Source: Typhlomys cinereus (taxonomy: Eukaryota > Chordata > Mammalia > Rodentia > Platacanthomyidae). From it: 64,000 nt of DNA. The DNA lies in contig JALPQD010000087.1 of the NCBI GenBank assembly GCA_023101885.1, positions 6,205,016-6,269,015 on the forward strand, read 5' to 3'. Made by a program: the position numbers and the translations under genes. How positions within the stretch are numbered: position 1 is the first letter of the stretch; every line of letters starts with the position of its first letter. Below the pieces are notes generated by a model. That model had not been told where the DNA came from. It worked only from the letters and a program-made list of their open reading frames with translations, and ran no database searches. Of the stretch, positions 1-11,669 are shown piece by piece.

Positions 1-137
1 CTCAGTGTGTTTGCTTAAATGGTGCCGTGGAAGGATCATGAGAACTAAATAGCAAATATTCCTGAAGGCGGCAATGCTGTGAGACTATATCAACTACACA
101 GAGAAAATTGAGAAATCTGGCAAATCTAAATGATTCT

Positions 138-170
138 ATCTATCTATCTATCAATCTATCTATCTATCTA

Positions 171-223
<53 letters not shown>

Positions 224-262
224 CTGTCCGTCTATCTGTCTATCTGTGTATGTGTACGTGTG
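138..262. repeat. TATC/TCTG compound microsatellite
   Basis: Tandem TATC units change into a long run of TCTG units with a few substitutions. It sits directly beside the tail of the adjoining minus-strand SINE and probably expanded from that tail. Confidence 0.9.
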
Positions 263-264
263 TA

Positions 265-502
265 CCAGAGAGCACTTGAGTGTGCATCTGTGGAGGCCCA
301 AGGATGACATCAGGAATCATCCTGGATTGCTCTACCTCCTTATGGCTTTACTCTGGGGTTTCCCAGGCTCTGCTCTTCAGGACTAGAATTACAGGCCACT
401 GCCGGATACCCCTGGCATTTTTACATGGAATGTGAGGATCTGAACTCAGGTTCTTTTGATTGCAAGGCAGAGGATTTAACTTCTGAGCCATCTTTCCAGG
501 CC
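265..502 (-). repeat. tRNA-derived SINE, B2-like head, copy 1
   Basis: Read on the minus strand it starts with a B2-like head (a version of GGGCTGGAGAGATGGCTCAG), followed by a box-B-like segment around CCTGAGTTCAGATCC and a body ending near the microsatellite. The body (mentioning a GCAGAGCCTGGGAAA-like core) differs from mouse B2. Similar copies occur at 9.1, 16.0, 24.6, 32.4, 43.9, 47.3, 48.6, 49.1 and 60.7 kb. Confidence 0.75.
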
Positions 503-1770
503 TTGAACTTTTTTCTTATAAAAACGTGTCTGCCTCACCTCCAGGAACAAGAGCCTTTTGTATACAAATCTTTTCGGTCTTAATCTTTTCTGTTGTTTCT
601 CCAGCAATTGTTAAATGTTGACCCAAATAAAATACTCTTTAGCAGACTTCAGCACTTGCTGTGAAGTCTGGTTTATTTCAGTTACTTGAGGTCCCTGGAC
701 TTGGAATTACTCTGGTTAATAAATGGGAAGTTGGATGGAGCACTGGCACTGACTGCCACTGCTGATAGTCACAGACCCTTGAGGTCACAGCTAAAGACAT
801 TCTGTAATAGCAGCCTTGTGGTATCTTCTGCTGACAGATCTGCCAGAACTGCAGGGAGATTAGCAAAAATATACACATGGCATTTAAACTCGAGGGAAAA
901 TACAATATCAATGAGTAGATGTGTTAGTAATCAGATCGCCATGATCATTTTGCTCTATGCAGATAGATGGAGTGGGTAGGCTAGGAAGAGCTCTTGTCTC
1001 TTTACTGGGTTTGGGCAGTTTTGTATCCTCGATCATTTGACAGCAGTGAGTGGTGTCAGCAGGTAGGCAGGAAAAGCAAGGTAGGTAGTATTCTCTAGTT
1101 AGTCCTCTCACGCAGATCTCTAGTACCAGGACCCTTATCCCCAAATGCTGTAACTTTTAGTAGACCTAGGTGAGTAGGGCCTCAGTAGCAAATGCCGCAG
1201 CTCTTGTGCAGGTCTAGGACATTAGGATCTCTCAGCCCACGGCTCAGGCTCATGCTGTAACTTCTGGTGGGCCTAGATATTAGAACTGCTTAGTTCTTAG
1301 CATTGGCCATTATTACAGGCTTTAGCCTGCAGTGTCCAGACCCTTGGCCCTGAAGACTCACCAGCTCCCTGGAAGTCTAGTACTAGGGCCTGTAGTCTCT
1401 CTTCTCCGGCATCTTCCATCCTTCTCTGTCCTGTGCTGTGTGTTTTCTCTTGCCAGCTCTCTGTTTCTATTATCCTTTCTATCTCCTTTTCTTTCAGCTG
1501 TCAAGCAGCTAGCTGCCTGGTCACTTTTGCAGCTTGGCCTGCCAATTGCTCTGCTCTGTGTGAGAGTCTTAACACAGGAGGACACCACTCGCTGTTGCTC
1601 CTGCCTGCCTGCTGACACTACTAAGTGCCGTCAAATGCTGAGGGATACCAACTGTCCCGACCCAGTGAAGAGCTCTTTGCTTCACCCTTGCCTACCCACT
1701 GGTCCATCTGGGTAAAGCAAAAGGGCCCCAGTGATCTGATTGATAACAGGCTCACTCATTTTTCTTTAAG
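503..1770. other. Intergenic stretch with an inverted repeat pair
   Basis: I recognise no gene. Bases about 915-1110 are similar to the reverse complement of about 1560-1745: both arms contain a GTGTCAGCAGG(C/T)AGGCAGGA-like core and an AAGAGCTCTT-like motif. The similarity is clear by eye but imperfect. Together with the LTR-like sequence just to the right, this looks like decayed endogenous retroviral (ERV) or LTR material. Confidence 0.45.
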
Positions 1771-1789
1771 TTTAAACGCTGAAGTTTGC

Positions 1790-2075
1790 TACTACTTTGC
1801 TGTTGCTTCCTTTGTATGTTCAGCTCACCTGACACTACCATACACAGGCAGAAACAAACCAATGAACCACCACAGAGGTTTTTATTGAGTCTAATATAGC
1901 ATTACCCAGAAAGGCAGCCCAGAGGGGAACTTAGCAGCCCAGTACCTGAGTGAACCTACATAGCTTGCTAAAACAGGTCAATCACAGCATACTGAACATA
2001 TGCAAATGAAGGTTTGTATTTGCACCAATCACAACTGTGCCTCTATAGGAGCCTCATAGCTGTTCCTCTTGCTAG
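1790..2075 (-). mobile_element. Probable solo LTR fragment
   Basis: On the minus strand the segment contains a GATTGGTGC CCAAT-type box, an ATTTGCATA octamer-like site and, near 1880, a CAATAAAAACC poly(A) signal, in that order. That is the arrangement of a retroviral LTR (U3 then R). No ERV coding region was recognised beside it. Boundaries are approximate. Confidence 0.45.
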
Positions 2076-2840
2076 GTCCTTAGGAGAAGTGTTCCTCCTT
2101 TGGCCTACATGGAAATGGTTTCAGTTTGCTCACGAGTTCACCCAGACTTGTGATAGTCAACAGTCTGGTACAAGTTATTTGAAATAGTCCTGGCTGGGAC
2201 TGGACTTTTAGGAACTGGAGCCAGTGGCTGAGATCATCTTGTCGTTTCCTTGGGGCCTCCAAGGAGGGTTTCAAATGGCCAGTGCTGGCTGCCTGCCTGC
2301 CGGGCGGTCCTTTTGCTCAAAGCAACCGGAGCGCAGCGGACAGCTGCCTATTGGGGAATCAAGTTGCCCCCGTCCCCTCGTTGTCTTTGCTTATAGGAAA
2401 ATGAGCAACGTATGAGCAATGCTCATTGTAAGAACTTAAAGAACTTATCGACAGAGATTTTAGTGGATTTTTAACAGTGCTTAACACCTTTCCGCTACCC
2501 CAGGAAGGAGGGCCCTTCTTCTGTCTTGGGTCTCCTTATACCACTGAGATATATACAATTCTGAGTATGTGAAGGCCTGAAGCAATACGTCAATGCTGTG
2601 GGTTCTTCAAGGTTATTTTTCTGACTTTTACTAAATGCTCACGTGCTTGCTAGCCCTGGATAATCTCCAAAGGGATTTTAAGGATGAGGACCTAGAAGGT
2701 TTGTTGTTTACATGGAGAAGGCTCTGAGCTAAAACAGACTCAGTTTGAGCATGCTGTGTTATATGAACTGAGAAAACACCCTGGTGTGGCAGTCAGACTT
2801 TTCCTCCCTGGATAGACTGAAAGGAAGTTTAAAGGAGTGT
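2076..2840. other. Intergenic, no gene seen
   Basis: The only open frames are short and have no recognisable motif. No RNA gene was recognised. Confidence 0.5.
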
Positions 2841-3250
2841 CATAGTTAGGCACCTGTGTCAACTTGACAGTTGAGGGTTTGAGTTCCAGGCACATTTGTA
2901 GAAAATTAGTGGTTGAATTAAGCCCAGAGCAAACCTGCAGGAGATTGTCTAGCTGATGGGGAAGGCCCAGCCCATGGTGTGTGGGATTAGGCCCTGGAAT
3001 AAAATATGGAGAGCTGGTTGAGAGAGTTGGCATCCTTGTGTACACTTGGCTAGACATGCCGGTCTGGCAAGTAAGGATCATCCCTCTCTCAGCCATTATG
3101 TAGAGATGGTGTGACCAGTTCCCTTGGCCCTGGTGTTGGTGTGAGCTCTCCTGTCAAGCTGGACTGAGAACTGTAGCCAGTAATCATAAGAGACAATAAA
3201 CCTTATTCTCTTAAGCCACTTGATAGTGATTTGTCGGCAACCATGCAGGC
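2841..3250 (+). mobile_element. LTR-type interspersed repeat, plus copy
   Basis: Contains the rodent repeat signatures GTCAACTTGACAG, a GGCCCAGCCCA segment and an AATAAACCTT poly(A)-like signal near its end. A closely related copy lies inverted at 4206-4640, and more distant copies are near 11.0-11.4 kb (minus) and 13.74-14.08 kb (plus). The architecture resembles a MaLR-type solo LTR; the exact family is not named here. Confidence 0.55.
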
Positions 3251-3665
3251 TGACTGTAACAAGAAGGAAGGAAGCATTTGTTTTGGCTCACAGTTGCCTT
3301 GTTTTCAGTCAGTGGTTGATCAGCTCCATGGCTTTGGACCTTTAGCAAAGCAAAATATCACGGCAGAAAGAATATCACTGCAGTGCGAGTGTAGTAGAGG
3401 ATGCTGCTCACCTCACGGTGGCCAGGAAGCAGAGTCTGAGACTCAGCAGGCTCCTTTCTTCTTCTGTTTTGGTTCCACCTGTGCCCTCAAGACTAATGGA
3501 TGATGTTGCTCACATTCAAGGTGGGTCTTCTTCCCTCATTTGCTGTCTCACTCTTCAATCATCTCTGGAAATACCTTTATGGTTACATCTGGAAGTGGAC
3601 TTTAATTATTTCCAAGGTTTCTTTGAACTCAACAGGTTGACAATCAAGATTAACTATATATAGGT
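3251..3665 (-). mobile_element. LTR-type interspersed repeat, minus copy
   Basis: Begins on the plus strand with a GGAAGGAAGCATTTGTTTTGG-like motif, typical of the reversed end of rodent LTR-type repeats (compare 6685, 15495 and 37200). It adjoins the plus-strand element to its left, and the internal sequence is decayed. Confidence 0.4.
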
Positions 3666-3709
3666 AAATAAAAGCTGGGGGTGTGGTAAGTGTGTGTCTG
3701 AAGGTATGG

Positions 3710-3735
3710 TGTCGTGGTGTGTGTGTGTGCGTGCG
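3710..3735. repeat. Short GT-rich microsatellite
   Basis: Run of GT units with interruptions. Confidence 0.7.
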
Positions 3736-4205
3736 CTGAGCTATAGAGATTAATTCAAAACCATGTCTATTAAGTATTTAATATACACATAAAATTCACA
3801 AGCATTGGAAATTAGTTTATTAAGTATAGTTTGGGACAATGTGATACTGTCTTAGACATACACTGTAACCAGCCCAAGCAAAGGACACTTCTATAGCACC
3901 CAGCGGCCTGGATCTTTTTTCTTTTAAATGTGTGAGGAACAATGAATACTTACCAAAATACTTTCTGGGAGACATCAGGAATTTAAAAGTCCAGATCCAG
4001 GTTCTTAGCAAAACTAGATAGTCAGCCCATCCTGCTCTTTATATCTCACTGATGAAAAAGATCAAGGAGCAATCAAGCAACAGAAGTTTGGAGGAATTTT
4101 ATAATGCAAAATTATGGGAAACTTTATGGGGATCACAATTATAAGCAACTTTCAGCAGTTTGCTTTTAAAGGTAAATAATTAAAACAATGAGACTGTTGT
4201 AGTTC

Positions 4206-4640
4206 GCCTGCATGGTTGCTGATAAATGACCATCAAACGGCTTAAGGGAGCAAGGGATTTATTCTCTCTTATGATTCCTGGTTACAGTTCTTAGTCCAGC
4301 TTGACGGGAGAGTGTGTACCAATAACAGGGCTGAGGGACCTGTCTACACCATCTCTATGTAATGGCTGAGAAAGGGACGCTCCTTACTTGCCAGAACAGC
4401 ATGTCTGACCAAGTGTACGGAAGGATGCCAACTCCCTCAGCCAGTTCTCTGTATTTTATCCCAGGACCTAATCCTCCCAGGACCTAATCCTACCCACCAT
4501 AGACTGGGCCTTCCCCATCAGCTAGATAGCCTCTGCAGGTTTGCTCTGGGCTTAACTCAACCATTCATTAATTCTTCACAAATGTGTCCAGAGCTCAAAC
4601 CCTCAACCGTCAAGTTGACACCTGTGCCTAACTATGACAG
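4206..4640 (-). mobile_element. LTR-type interspersed repeat, inverted relative to 2841
   Basis: The reverse complement aligns by eye with 2841-3250: GTCAAGTTGACACC at the right end, GGGCTTAACTCAACC and CCATCAGCTAGA in the middle, and GGATTTATTCTCTC at the left end. It carries a private tandem duplication of CCCAGGACCTAATCCT near 4462-4494. Confidence 0.6.
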
Positions 4641-4729
4641 GGACCTAGTAGCTTTTTTAACTTTTTTTTTTAAGTTAAATTTTAAAATTTAAATTAAGTT
4701 TTAATTTAAACTTTTTTTTTTTTTTTTGC

Positions 4730-4880
4730 AGACTAATTGGGTTTTTAAGATGTGTTGGTGCACCTGTCCCTCATGGCATTCCATGTCTGGAGTCCATGAG
4801 TTCTTTTCCAGCTCCTTGTTTGGGTTCATGAGTTCCATTCTGTCTCTTCTCTAATAAACTCTACCTTAATCCTCTAAAAA
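4730..4880 (+). mobile_element. LTR 3'-end fragment
   Basis: Shares the CATTCCATGTCTGGAGTC core and the following pyrimidine-rich TCTCTTCTC / TCTACCTTAATCCTC segment with the element at 15,783-16,012, in the same orientation. An AATAAA-like sequence (CTAATAAACTC) precedes the end. Confidence 0.45.
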
Positions 4881-5211
4881 AATTTTTTTTAAAAAGATGT
4901 ATTTGGATATCTTGAGATCTCAAAAATAATCATTTAGAAAAGATTCTTTCCAAGGAGCCAAATAAAATCCTTAATTGAAAGCATAAATCTTCCATTGCTA
5001 AAATGTATAAAAACAAATTATTTTAAGATGTCTGCTTGAAATAATGAATACATGAAACAGGTTTTGTGTGCCATCTAAATACATATCTTTTAAAGATATT
5101 TCAATAAATTATGATAAATAAAAAACCTAAACTTATTGCTATAAACTGTTTAATTGCTATTTTTAGCATACTCTTTTTTCCAAAAAGTGATTTTTTCCAA
5201 AAATTTATTTG

Positions 5212-5455
5212 TGCATGTTTGTATGTGCCTTGTGAGCGTAGCACACATGTGTGTGGGTTTACGGACCTGCATGTGCACAGATATCACTGTCTGCCTATTC
5301 CCTTGAGGTAGGGGCTCTCCCTGAACCTGGGCTCCTGACTCACTCAGAACTGGGGTTGCAGGCATGTCCAGCTCGTTATTGAGTGCTGGGATCAAACTCC
5401 AATCTTCATGGTTGCCCAGAAGTACTTTGACCTGCTGAGCCATTTCTCCAACCCA
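5212..5455 (-). repeat. B2/B3-related SINE, minus strand
   Basis: The right end reads, on the minus strand, GGGTTGGAGAAATGGCTCAG, which is the tRNA-derived head. The body is divergent. Poly(CA/AC)-rich sequence follows at 5500-5620. Confidence 0.6.
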
Positions 5456-5935
5456 TGCATGCTCTTAACAGAAAAAATTAGAACGTATGTGTCCAAAACA
5501 AAAAAACAAAACAAAACAAAACCAAAAAACCCCAAAACCAAACCTTAGCATACTAAAAACATATTTAACAATAATCTGCCTCTACACACAGTGCACACAC
5601 AAACACACATGAACACACACTCACAGGGTCAAATGTACAGTTCCTTCATGGCTCCCAAAAGAAAAAAAAGATCTAATTTTGAATAAAATGGCCATGCCAT
5701 TCCTTTTCTTTTTTAGATGGAAAGGGAAAAAATCAGATATTTTTATTACCTTTAGTCTTTGATAAATTGCATAAATTCAAAGTTCTGCACTTTTATGTTA
5801 AGTTTTTAAGTTACAAGTTAATAAAACACATGATGTAAACATCTAGGAAAGGTAACTTTTTGGTATGGAAATTTACTTGGTTGAATTAAAAAAAAATCTA
5901 TTGGTAGGAATAAGCCTTTAAAAATGAACTTTAGA

Positions 5936-6155
5936 GTGGGTGAGGTGACTCAGTGGGTAAAAACACTTGCCGCTCAAGCTTGACAACCTGAGTTCAATTC
6001 CCAGAACCCACGTAAAGGTGGAAGGAGAAAATCAACTTCACAAAGCTGCCCTCTGAACTCTGTATGTGCACCCTGGATCATGTACACCTGCAGTCATACC
6101 CCTCTCTCTCTCAATCTCTTCACACACACACTTAATTATAGTAATAATAATAAAG
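5936..6155 (+). repeat. B3-type SINE
   Basis: Starts with GGTGAGGTGACTCAGTGGGT and continues with a CACTTGCCG...CCTGAGTTCAATTCCC box-B-like segment and the CCCACGTAAAGGTGGAAGGAG body typical of rodent B3. It is followed by CA/AT-rich tail sequence. Confidence 0.75.
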
Positions 6156-6239
6156 ATAAATTTTTTAGAAATTGAAAAAGAAAGCATTTTCTTCAATCTT
6201 ATTAATTTTTTTATTCTTTTTAAAAGTACTTTGTTCACT

Positions 6240-6240
<1 letters not shown>

Positions 6241-6270
<30 letters not shown>

Positions 6271-6345
6271 TGAGAAAGGAGGAGGGAGAAAGGGAGGCAG
6301 GAAAAGAGAGAGAAAGGAAAGAGAGAGAGAGAGAGAGAGAGAGGG
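6241..6345. repeat. CA and GA microsatellites
   Basis: A (CA)n run at 6241-6268 is followed by AG-rich sequence with a (GA)n run near 6319-6342, in the tail region of the next SINE. Confidence 0.85.
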
Positions 6346-6349
6346 AGGG

Positions 6350-6502
6350 AGAACACCTGCTATGTCATACTGGGGGAGATAAGAACAACTTTCTGAAGTC
6401 ATTTCTCTCCTTCTGCCATGGGGGTTTTCCAGAGATTGAACTCAGGTCACCAGGTTTGTGAGCAGAAAGCTCAACTGCTGAGCTATCTATCTCACTGGCC
6501 CC
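6350..6502 (-). repeat. B3-type SINE, minus strand
   Basis: Contains TTGAACTCAGGTCACCAGG and a right end of CTGAGCTATCTATCTCACTGG, the reverse complement of a B3 head. Confidence 0.7.
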
Positions 6503-6684
6503 TTACTAGGTAGTTTCAAAACTGATTTTTCTGTGACAGTCCTTACTTATTGGTTTTCTTGTGTTCTAATAGCTGATTACTTTAAACTTTTCATAACTGG
6601 CTTTAGGGCTAGAGTTTACACATACGTGCACATTTTTAAAGTTTAATACTGAATTGCCTTTGAGAAATGATAACAATGGTTACT

Positions 6685-7068
6685 CTTTGTGTGCTGTAAG
6701 ACACCACTGAGGCTCAAACAACTTAGGGGGGAAGGGAAGATTTATCCAGCTTATGGTTCCAGAGGGGAGACACAGTCCTTCATGGCAGGAAAGGCATGAG
6801 GCATGACAGGCTAGTTGACGCTGGAGGTGGCCTAAGTCACTGCAGACATCATGGAGGCCGAGAGCTGCTGAAAGCTGAAAAGCAGACTCACTCACGGAAG
6901 CAGTACAGGGTTAACAACTCTCAAGCGCCCCCCACCCCCACCCTGTGACTGCCTTCCTCCAGCAATGCTCCACCTCCTAAAGTTGCCATGACTTTCCCAG
7001 ACAATTAAAGATTCAAACACATGAGCCTGTGGAAGACAACTCACACTTCAAACCATAACAAACGAGCT
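6685..7068 (-). mobile_element. LTR-type repeat, minus copy
   Basis: Same family signature as rodent LTR-type repeats seen in reverse: CAACTTAGGGGG...GGGAAGATTTATCCAGC at the left, CTCCACCTCCTAAAGTT in the middle, and ACACATGAGCCTGTGGAAGA...CAAACCATAACAAA at the right end. Confidence 0.6.
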
Positions 7069-7930
7069 GTGTTCCATTTGTCGTACCCAATGAAAACAAA
7101 AATGATGTTAGGAAATGTATATCTGTACATAAAGTGTATATCTGTATATACCTGTAGTTAAAAGCTATCTCAACCAGCTGTCATATAAATTGGTACGCAA
7201 TCAGCAGGGCTATCCCTGAGTGCAAGACCTTTTCAGGTCACCCATGGTGCATTAATGATGCTCACTAAATAATCAGTGTGGATGTGAGTTGATGACCTCC
7301 AAGACTAACAGCTCTAGTGCTGGGAACACCTCACTTGAGTGTGGGCTTGGCTGTGGTCCTGGGGACTGAGTCCTGACACCAAGACAAAGCAGGCAGAGCC
7401 ACTCACGGCACACTGGGACTTGCCCTCTTGTAGTGCCACTGATGCCACCATATGAGGTTCAGATAGCCTTCTAGAGTTTAGGGACCACTGGGAGGAGAAG
7501 CCCGGTTCTCCAGATGAGCCAGCCCCTAACTGAACAGTTCCCTGACTGTAACCACTAAAGGAGTCCAGGGGAGACTCAGAAGCAGCACACTCCTCCCCCA
7601 AACTACAGAATGCTGCTGTTGCTATGTTAGGTCCCCACATTTTGGGGAAGTTCCCCAAGGTCTGCACAAAATTTAATTTCAAGGTACTCAGGTTGAAAGA
7701 AACGTGCATCATAATGTTCAAGACAATGCCCACGGTGTACATGTCCAGTTGAAAACTATAGAGGCTCTTTCTAATGTTCAGAGTGAAATAATACTCAATG
7801 AAATGTACAGTGCATGTTCTAAAATTAAAACATGAACTTTTGAAAAATATGAATTTGATATATGATAGAATATATGAGATATTGAAGTTGGTGAGAAAAC
7901 ACTTTCAGAGTATCTTTCTGTTTACATTGT
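7069..7930. other. Intergenic, no gene supported
   Basis: A 142-codon open frame on the minus strand (7314-7742) has no recognisable domain. It has no supporting splice sites or promoter, so it is not called as a gene. Confidence 0.4.
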
Positions 7931-7934
7931 TTGT

Positions 7935-8095
7935 GTGTGTGCCTATTCATCACGGTACACGTGTGGAGATCAGAGGACAGCTTGCAGGAGCTGGTTCTCT
8001 CCTTCCATTATGTGGATTCTGGGGATCAAACTCAGGTTGTCAGGTTTGGTGGCGAGCACTTTTATTCACTGAACCATTTCGCCAGCTCCAAAGAG
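7935..8095 (-). repeat. B3-type SINE, minus strand
   Basis: Contains GGAGATCAGAGGACAGCTTG, GGATCAAACTCAGGTTGTCA and the reversed head CTGAACCATTTCGCCAGC, all diagnostic of rodent B3. Confidence 0.75.
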
Positions 8096-8219
8096 AATCC
8101 TTTAAAAAATAGACCAGGAATTTGTCAAAAGGTAGGGATGTTTTCAAACACTGAAATCTTTCTGAAGCTACTCTAAGTGCAATTCCCCAAAGTGAAATTG
8201 CAACTAATTTTTGCATCAA

Positions 8220-8420
8220 AAGGGAAATAAAGGCAGATAAAGGGTCCTGCACACAATCCCGGAGACCTGAGTTAAGTTCCCAGAGCACATATGGTAGTAG
8301 GAGAGAGCAGACTCAGGAAAGTCATCCTCTGACCTCCACACTTACATTGTGGTACTCAAGACCTGCACGCTCTCTCTCTTTCTCTCTCTCTATCTCTTTC
8401 TGTGTCTCTCTCATAAAAGA
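8220..8420 (+). repeat. Degraded B3-type SINE with CT-rich tail
   Basis: GACCTGAGTTAAGTTCCCAG followed by CCTCTGACCTCCACACTTAC. The tail is a (CT)n microsatellite. Confidence 0.6.
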
Positions 8421-9040
8421 AAAACATTTTAAAAGGAAATAAAAATTATACTTGAAACAAGATTATAAGAAGCCATGAATGAAAAGAAAATACAAATTTA
8501 ATTTCTCTTTAAATACTCAGCACTTGAAGTATAAATAAAGAAAAATACCGTTGTCAAAATTCAATTTTAAGTTTCCTTTGGATGGGTTGAAAGGAGGAAG
8601 GACAAGAGAGTCTTAATGGCATGAGAAAGATGAAACTCTTCCCGTGAGATATAAATAGGCCCACGAGACTTCCTGCTACCCCCTCACACACACCCACTTG
8701 CTGCACATTTATCCATTCACTCGTTACCAAACATTAAGACAGAGGTAAGACCTCTCTTTCACAGGTCAGAGAAGTCCTCCCACTTGACTCCAGGGCTTGA
8801 GACTGAAAGGGAATGAAAATTCTGAAGCTAAGTGGATTTCACCTTTCAAACGGATTTTAATTTGTGAAAGCAATCCTTTCTGTTGAGATTTAGTTCCTGT
8901 ATTGTGGCTTGATAGGCTATTTTGAGAATAGCTACTTTTTCTAAAAATGCTGGATGAAGGTCAAGGGCTCATACTTTAATTTACACCTAAAACGTAAGAG
9001 TTCACACAACCTAGGATAGTCCTCTATTGAGGGATAAAAT

Positions 9041-9042
<2 letters not shown>

Positions 9043-9073
<31 letters not shown>
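9043..9073. repeat. Poly(A) tract of 31 bp
   Basis: Uninterrupted A run, likely the tail of a decayed retroposon. Confidence 0.8.
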
Positions 9074-9075
<2 letters not shown>

Positions 9076-9142
9076 CAAAAAACAAAAAACTTGCAAAGCT
9101 TTAGATAAAGTTGCTTTCTTTTTTTTTCAAAGTCATACATGT

Positions 9143-9344
9143 GGTGCTGGAGAGATGGCCCAGAGACTAAGACTTTGCCTTGCAAGCACAAGGACGAGTT
9201 GGGATCCTTGGTCTCACTTTCAGTACTGGAAGATGAAGCCTAGAAAAATCACAAATCAAAAAGGAGGTAAAAACAATCAAGGATGACCCCTGAAGTCTCC
9301 GTGGGATTTCTACAGGCACAACAAAATGCCTTCTGGTACACACA

Positions 9345-9395
<51 letters not shown>
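9143..9395 (+). repeat. B2-head SINE, copy 2, with CA tail
   Basis: Head GTGCTGGAGAGATGGCCCAG, the TTTGCCTTGCAAGCACAAGG segment and an AATCAAGGATGACC segment shared with the other copies of this family. Ends in an expanded (CA)n run at about 9343-9392. Confidence 0.75.
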
Positions 9396-9397
<2 letters not shown>

Positions 9398-10289
9398 CAT
9401 TAAAAGTGAAAGAAAAAAAACCCCCAAAGTTATACATATGCAATTAACTCTTCTACAGTTAAGGCTTCAAGAATTCCCATTTTCTAAAGCAACTAGTCAA
9501 CTTACAATTTTTTTTTCTATTATATGTGTATGGGGTGTTCATATGTAACCATCAGGGAGCAACTTTGTGATTTTTTTTGTCTTTCCTTTTTTTTTCCAGG
9601 GGGAATGAAACGTTATGCCTCCACTGTAAGTGCTTTTTACCCACTGAGCCATCTTGTCTACCCACTGTCAATTTTAGACTGGCTTATGGAATTTCCCTTC
9701 AGATATCTAAGTAATACATTCCTATTTCTACTTGGTGAGTCTTTAGTCATCCCATCTGTTGTCTTGTAGAGAAGATGAAAGTTTACCTTTGTTTGGCACA
9801 TTCCTCTCCATCTTCAGCGGTACTTTGAGCCTCCTATACTGTCTGTCCATTCTGCCTAAGCCTGAGGCTGTCACTCACATAATAAGCCACTGTGATATCT
9901 AATCCAGAAGGAATGGATCTCTCCTAGTTATGCTTATGACAGGCAATAGAAGAGCTATTTATTAGAAGAGGCTAAGGCCACACTGTAAGTACTCCCTTTT
10001 TATTCATGGGAAAAGACAACAGTTTCTGATCTTTCCTTATGTTTAGAATAGAAAAGTGTGTATTCAGTAAAATCAGTGATGTGCACCAAATACCTGAGGC
10101 TGTACCAATCCACCCTAGCAAGCACACCACATTTGGCATGGCAGCTGCAGTCCGCCTTCTTAATAGGTTAAACTTGCAGCAATCTACTGTCATTCTTTGG
10201 GGTCCATCTATTTTTTGCAGGGCCAGATGGTAAGATAAATTGGGATATGCTGGGAACTGGCAGGTCTGTTTCCTTTGGATTTATAAAGG

Positions 10290-10440
10290 CAGTACACTAG
10301 TCCTATCAGTCCCTCTTGAAATATGATTTGATAGAATCTGAATCTGTGTGCTTCCCACCCCCACAAGTCATATGTCAAGAGTCATATGCTCTAACACCCA
10401 ATGCGATGGTATTGGAAATGGAATAAATACGTGTACACAA
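10290..10440 (+). mobile_element. MaLR-type LTR fragment, plus strand
   Basis: Resembles the start of MST/MLT1-class LTRs: CATATGTCAAGAG...CTAACACCCAATGCGATGGT followed by ATTGGAAATGG. Confidence 0.45.
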
Positions 10441-10790
10441 TGTTTTAATCCATTTGGGCTGCTGTAATAGAATTGTTACAGACTGGAGGATTAATTTCTG
10501 GATGGCAGAAATTTATTTCTTATAGTTCTTGAGAGTGGAAAGGCCCAGATCAAGATATCAGCAGAGTCTGTATATGTTGACAGTATATATGATGTATACT
10601 TCCTCATACAAAGGTTGTCTTGTTGACTATATGCATGAAGGGACACAGGCACTCTGGAATCTCTTTCACAAAAGGATCACTAATCCCATTCCTAATTACC
10701 TCCCAAGGATTTCATCTCCAAACATTACCTGGGATTAAGTATCACCATGTGAATTTTGGGGGACACATATTCAGTCTATTATAAAAAAAA
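10441..10790 (-). mobile_element. MaLR-type LTR, minus strand
   Basis: Good by-eye match to reversed MST/MLT1-class LTRs: TTGGGCTGCTGTAATAG at the left, CAGAAATTTATTTCTTATAG, CACTAATCCCATTCCTAATT, and GAATTTTGGGGGACACA at the right end. An older mammalian insertion, shared across orders. Confidence 0.65.
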
Positions 10791-10849
10791 AAAAAAGGCC
10801 ATGATAGTGGTCTCTTGTAATGGGGTTATATACATTTTGTATACATTTT

Positions 10850-10970
10850 TCCTTTGCTGAGATAGGGTGTCACTATATAGTCTGAGATGTTAAAATCTAT
10901 GATCCCCTTGCCTAAATCTATTGCATGCTGGGATTACAGTTGTAGACCACCATCCCCAGACATTACTGTT
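10850..10970 (-). repeat. B1-type SINE fragment, minus strand
   Basis: 7SL-derived pattern on the reversed strand: GAGATAGGGTGTCACTATAT and GCATGCTGGGATTACAGTTG. Confidence 0.65.
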
Positions 10971-10984
10971 TTAGTTTGTTTGCA

Positions 10985-11405
10985 TGTTGCTGCTAAATTG
11001 CGGGGAAGGGGGCTGCTTTTTTTTTACTTATGATTTCCTCTGGTACAGTTTATAGTCTGGCTTGAAGGAAAGTTCAGACCAATATCAGGAGTTGAGAAAA
11101 ATAGTCAAACCGTATCCAGGGGAACTGCTGAGAGAGGGGCAAACCTCACTAGCCAGACTGTAAGTCTGTCTAAGTATTCTGAAGTATGTTAAACTACTGA
11201 ACCAGCTCTTTCTATCTTATCTACCTGCCCAAGGAATAGTCTCATCTACCATGGGCTGGGACTTCGCACATCAATTAGGTACTCTCCTGCAGGCTTGCTT
11301 AGAGTTTAAGTACTGATTCTTCATAGATGTGCCCAGAGTTCAGTCTTTAATTTTCACGTTGATGCCTATGTATCTAACTAGCACACATCTTTCTAAGATG
11401 AGGAA
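10985..11405 (-). mobile_element. LTR-type repeat, minus copy
   Basis: Same family as 4206-4640: TTATGATTTCCTCTGG near the left, CATCTACCATGGGCTGGGAC and GCAGGCTTGCTTAGAGTTTA in the middle, and a decayed ACGTTGATGCCTATG end. Confidence 0.5.
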
Positions 11406-11669
11406 GACAGATTAGTTTTCTCTCCATGTTCATGCACCTAGGAAAGGTCATGTGAAGACAGTGACAAAGTGACCATATACAGCTAGAAAGAGCTCCCCAC
11501 CATCCGATCTTGGATTCTGCAGCCTCTACACCTGTTATTTTGTTAATAGTAGCCTGAACTAAGACATACCATGTTTGCTTGCAGTGGGGAGGGGGTGTTC
11601 AAATGTTTCTATTAGATATACAAAGGTAAATGCACGTTTATAGAAAGGAAGTTGAGACGAAAATTTTAA

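Noticed and set aside
138..262. Possible CRISPR-like or satellite array
   Set aside because: Simple four-base units with no spacers: an ordinary microsatellite.
7314..7742. A 142-codon minus-strand open frame in the intergenic region
   Set aside because: No recognisable domain, no promoter or splice evidence, and the surroundings are decayed repeats.
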